Source: Candidatus Contendobacter odensis Run_B_J11 (lineage in GTDB: Bacteria > Pseudomonadota > Gammaproteobacteria > Competibacterales > Competibacteraceae). From it: a DNA stretch of 64,000 nt. This document shows positions 62,601 through 64,000 of the stretch, one piece after another. The notes below the pieces were generated by a model. It made no database searches, was not told where the DNA came from, and was given only the letters and a program-made list of their open reading frames with translations. The stretch covers positions 1 to 64,000 of the forward strand of contig NZ_CBTK010000047.1 in assembly GCF_000531125.1 (NCBI RefSeq), in the 5' to 3' direction. The stretch's first letter is position 1; every line of letters starts with the position of its first letter. The position numbers and the translations under genes are program-made.

Positions 62601-63631
62601 ATCTGGCCCGTAAGGACAACGCCAAGGCGCTGGCGGTGGTGAAAAAGCTGGCAACCGCCAAGCCGGATGACCCGCAGGTGGTGCGGGCGCTGGGCGTGGC
62701 CCAGGCCAACAGCGGCGAAATTGCCAATGCGATCACGACCTTCAAGAAGCTGGCGGGATTGGTGCCGAAATCGCCGGAACCGTGGTATCTGGCGGCCATG
62801 GCGCAGGGGGTCGCCAAGGATACCAAGGCAGTGGCCGAATCGCTCGACAAGGCGCTGGTGATTCAAAGCAACTATCTGCCGGCGCTGATCGCCAAGGTGC
62901 AGTTACAGCAGCAGGAGGAGAAGTTCGACGCAGCGCTGGCCGGAGCGCGCAACATTCAGGCGCTCTATCCCGATCAAGTGACGGGTTACCTGCTGGAAGG
63001 CGAATTGGGCTTGCGCCGGAAAAATTATGCGCCAGCCATTGCCGCCTATCAGGCCGCCTACGCAAAAACGCCGAATGGCGAAACTGCGCTGCGGCTGGCG
63101 AACGCACAATGGCAAGCGGGTGAACGCGATCCGGCGCTGGCGACGCTACGCCAGTGGTTGACCAGCGAGCCGAAGGATGCGCGGGCGCGATTGGCGCTGG
63201 CGGTTTATTTACAGGAAACACAGCGGCGGCCTGAGGCCATTGCGGAATATGAGCAATTGGCTAAACAGGCCCCGGATAACGCTGCGGTGTTGAACAACCT
63301 GGCCTGGCTGTACTTCGAGGTGAACGACCAGCGAGCGTTGCCCTACGCGGAACGGGCACACGACCGGGCACCGGATCGGGCCGATGTGACCGATACCCTG
63401 GGCTGGATTCTGGTGCAGCGTGGTGAGACGTTGCGGGGCCTGGAATTACTGCAAAAGGCAGCGGAACAGGACCCGAAGCAGCTCTCGATCCGTTATCACC
63501 TGGCGGCAGCCTACGCCAAGGCGAGTCGCAAGGATGCCGCACGGCAGGAGTTGGAGAAGCTGTTGAGCGGCCCGGAGGCTTTCCCGGAGCGGGAAGACGC
63601 CCGCAAGCTGCTGGAGAGTGTGCGGAACTGA
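59678..63631 (+). CDS. prsT: PrsT-type TPR lipoprotein (PEP-CTERM/exosortase-system associated family)
   Basis: A 1317-residue protein with lipobox GVGCGD after a signal peptide, then more than 30 TPR-like helical repeats (for example AALNLALLELKAGNRDAARAQYEAI). The size, lipoprotein start and opening KRELQASVIELKNALQKNPEN match the PrsT family, usually near exosortase/EPS genes, none of which are visible here. A 386-residue block is duplicated in tandem: QQKDYDKAIAAATTL near 460 and QQKDYDKAITAAREL near 846. ATG 59678 with GGAG upstream; a TTG frame from 59630 is rejected. Probably a periplasmic scaffold for polysaccharide export. Confidence 0.8.
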   Translation: MKFDMRVSLPEPRTAALKLCLAVGLAVGGVGCGDRTTDVEYVQRAREHQAKRELQASVIELKNALQKNPENRDARALLGQLYVETGNGVSAEKELQRAKELGADRSVWQVPLARAYLLQGQNQKLLDLTPEANDPAAQQATLLALQGLAELALNRLDNAKASLSRALESQPDNPDALLGMSQLALINRNYSEAENFASKASERDPHDVRPWFVKVRLSRMQNDDPAALKSLQRILELQPQNPVALLERAEIAITQGKQDEALADVEAVRKRQPNLPDANYLRGRILFQKKDLAGAQDALLQVLKVVPNHPGSQFLLGSINYEQNNLGQADLYLTPFVNSQPGYLPARLLLAATQLKQNQSRRAIDLLTPALAQAPNDAQLLALLGSAYLQDRNFAKGSEYLQKAAQITPEATGVRTQLALSRLAEGRADEAVQELQGLVELGQDVMQADLLLVQAYLQQKDYDKAIAAATTLTGKHPNDPVAHNLLGSAYLAKGEDGKARGEFEQALKLDPNLSPAALNLALLELKAGNRDAARAQYEAIAQKDPANLNALLRLAGLAEQAGQADQAQRWLEQAWNKNPSSLPAGLALIERYQAASLNLKAVNVARGLEAANPTHPAAQRALGLALLADGQPAEALKAFRKLAELQPQAPEPWHLIALTLARTQDFKGATEAINKALAVQGNYLPSLIARVELQAQQQQFKEALAGAKALQSQFPDLNIGYRLEGNLYLQQKDFAKALAAYRTAHAKTPDSQTVLLLAGAQQVTGDSDGAIKTLRDWLTAHSDDVQVRTRLAMELQRLGRREEAITEYERLAQREAQAKPGSDATVLDRGLRQADTLLIQAYLQQKDYDKAITAARELTQKQPNEPGAFNLLGAVYLAKGDNPAARTAFEQALKLKPDYVPAQMNLAGIEARSGDKAAAQLRYRRVLEREPDNLAAVVRLVALLGQTDESLRLLEGAWNRRPDSVEAGLALAQDYLARKDNAKALAVVKKLATAKPDDPQVVRALGVAQANSGEIANAITTFKKLAGLVPKSPEPWYLAAMAQGVAKDTKAVAESLDKALVIQSNYLPALIAKVQLQQQEEKFDAALAGARNIQALYPDQVTGYLLEGELGLRRKNYAPAIAAYQAAYAKTPNGETALRLANAQWQAGERDPALATLRQWLTSEPKDARARLALAVYLQETQRRPEAIAEYEQLAKQAPDNAAVLNNLAWLYFEVNDQRALPYAERAHDRAPDRADVTDTLGWILVQRGETLRGLELLQKAAEQDPKQLSIRYHLAAAYAKASRKDAARQELEKLLSGPEAFPEREDARKLLESVRN

Positions 63632-63852
63632 ACGGCGGCATCGGAGCGATGGATCGCTCCTCCGCTGGATCGCCCGCGATGCGGGATTAAGCCGGAGTGA
63701 TTCGACAGTCACCCCAGCGGAAACTATAGTAACCAGAGGATGAGATTCACGGATCACGGCGGCGCAATGGCGCTGGCCGCAGTTCGATCAAGCGAAGGCT
63801 TATACTCATCCGCTTTCGTGAGCCCCTTAACAATTGCATAAGGAAGCTGTCC

Positions 63853-64000
63853 ATGTCCGTTCCCAGCGACCTGCCGGTCTGGCAAGAACTGAAAGCCCAT
63901 CACGCCGCCATGGCTGATCTGCATCTGCGCGAGCTGTTCGCCGCCGATCCCGCCCGGTTCAGCACCTTTTCCCGGCGGTTTGGCGATCTGCTGGTGGATT
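63853..64000 (+). CDS. pgi: Glucose-6-phosphate isomerase, N-terminal fragment (runs off window)
   Basis: Forty-nine codons are visible from ATG 63853 behind AGGAAG. The translation [19 protein letters not shown], then [18 protein letters not shown], is the standard Pgi N-terminus. The rest lies beyond base 64000. It links the region to glycogen/hexose metabolism. The upstream gap (63632-63852) has two small dyads near 63643-63660 and 63666-63680 and a TATACT at 63801-63806 that may be its -10. Confidence 0.85.
   Translation, partial: MSVPSDLPVWQELKAHHAAMADLHLRELFAADPARFSTFSRRFGDLLVD

Overview
The window looks like chromosome of a GC-rich, metabolically flexible gammaproteobacterium. Support comes from an RlmL-type fused rRNA methyltransferase, YdfG, QmcA/NfeD and YbaK homologues, a class I PHA synthase, an E. 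coli Hyb-like [NiFe] hydrogenase and large c-di-GMP proteins. PHA synthesis, cobalamin genes, hydrogenase and a mesaconyl-CoA gene set together recall glycogen-accumulating wastewater bacteria (Competibacteraceae-like). That placement is inference; no rRNA or other phylogenetic marker is present. I saw no tRNA, rRNA, CRISPR array or complete insertion sequence.

Layout. 1-7.9 kb: the end of a repeat-rich autotransporter, a transmembrane Ser/Thr kinase with an extracytoplasmic DUF4384 domain, a secreted DUF4384 protein, a DUF1015 protein and an EF-G paralogue. 7.9-14.8 kb (minus): an operon smtA-smtB-meh-mcl-mct-cbiA. It encodes most of the glyoxylate/propionyl-CoA half of the 3-hydroxypropionate bicycle (or a related itaconate/citramalate route), translationally coupled to a cobalamin gene. 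15-20.5 kb: an ABC-2 permease, a lemA-GIDE pair bounded by 23-bp direct repeats, and a dctPQM TRAP transporter. 20.6-32.8 kb: a Tat-exported DUF882 protein, ybaK, rlmL, phaC, a cobalamin adenosyltransferase, a lytic transglycosylase, then a DUF1285/orphan membrane protein/qmcA/nfeD/yjbQ/ydfG run ending at a strong terminator. 32.9-33.4 kb: two small-protein genes, one only 47 codons.

33.7-42.7 kb: a complete hydrogenase operon (hybO-hybA-hybB-hybC-hybD-hypC-hybE-hupK) preceded by a Crp/Fnr regulator. FNR-like boxes lie upstream of both hybO and the regulator. A membrane-anchored cytochrome c follows. 42.8-50.5 kb: a lipocalin and two very large c-di-GMP signalling proteins. 50.6-55.9 kb: cobM, a WS/DGAT acyltransferase and an unusual ExeA-type AAA ATPase carrying two FHA-like domains. 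55.9-59.3 kb (minus): a PepSY / cytochrome b561 / PepSY / response regulator / histidine kinase operon. 59.7-63.6 kb: a PrsT-type TPR lipoprotein with a 386-codon internal duplication. The start of pgi closes the window.

Themes. Cobalamin synthesis and activation (cbiA, cobM, adenosyltransferase) fits methylmalonyl-CoA mutase chemistry linking propionyl-CoA and succinyl-CoA, which meets the mesaconyl-CoA operon and PHA storage. Hydrogen metabolism appears to be under FNR-type oxygen/redox control. The least expected element is a four-copy family of 114-115-bp MITE-like repeats, each with 13-bp terminal inverted repeats and a perfect 5-bp target duplication.
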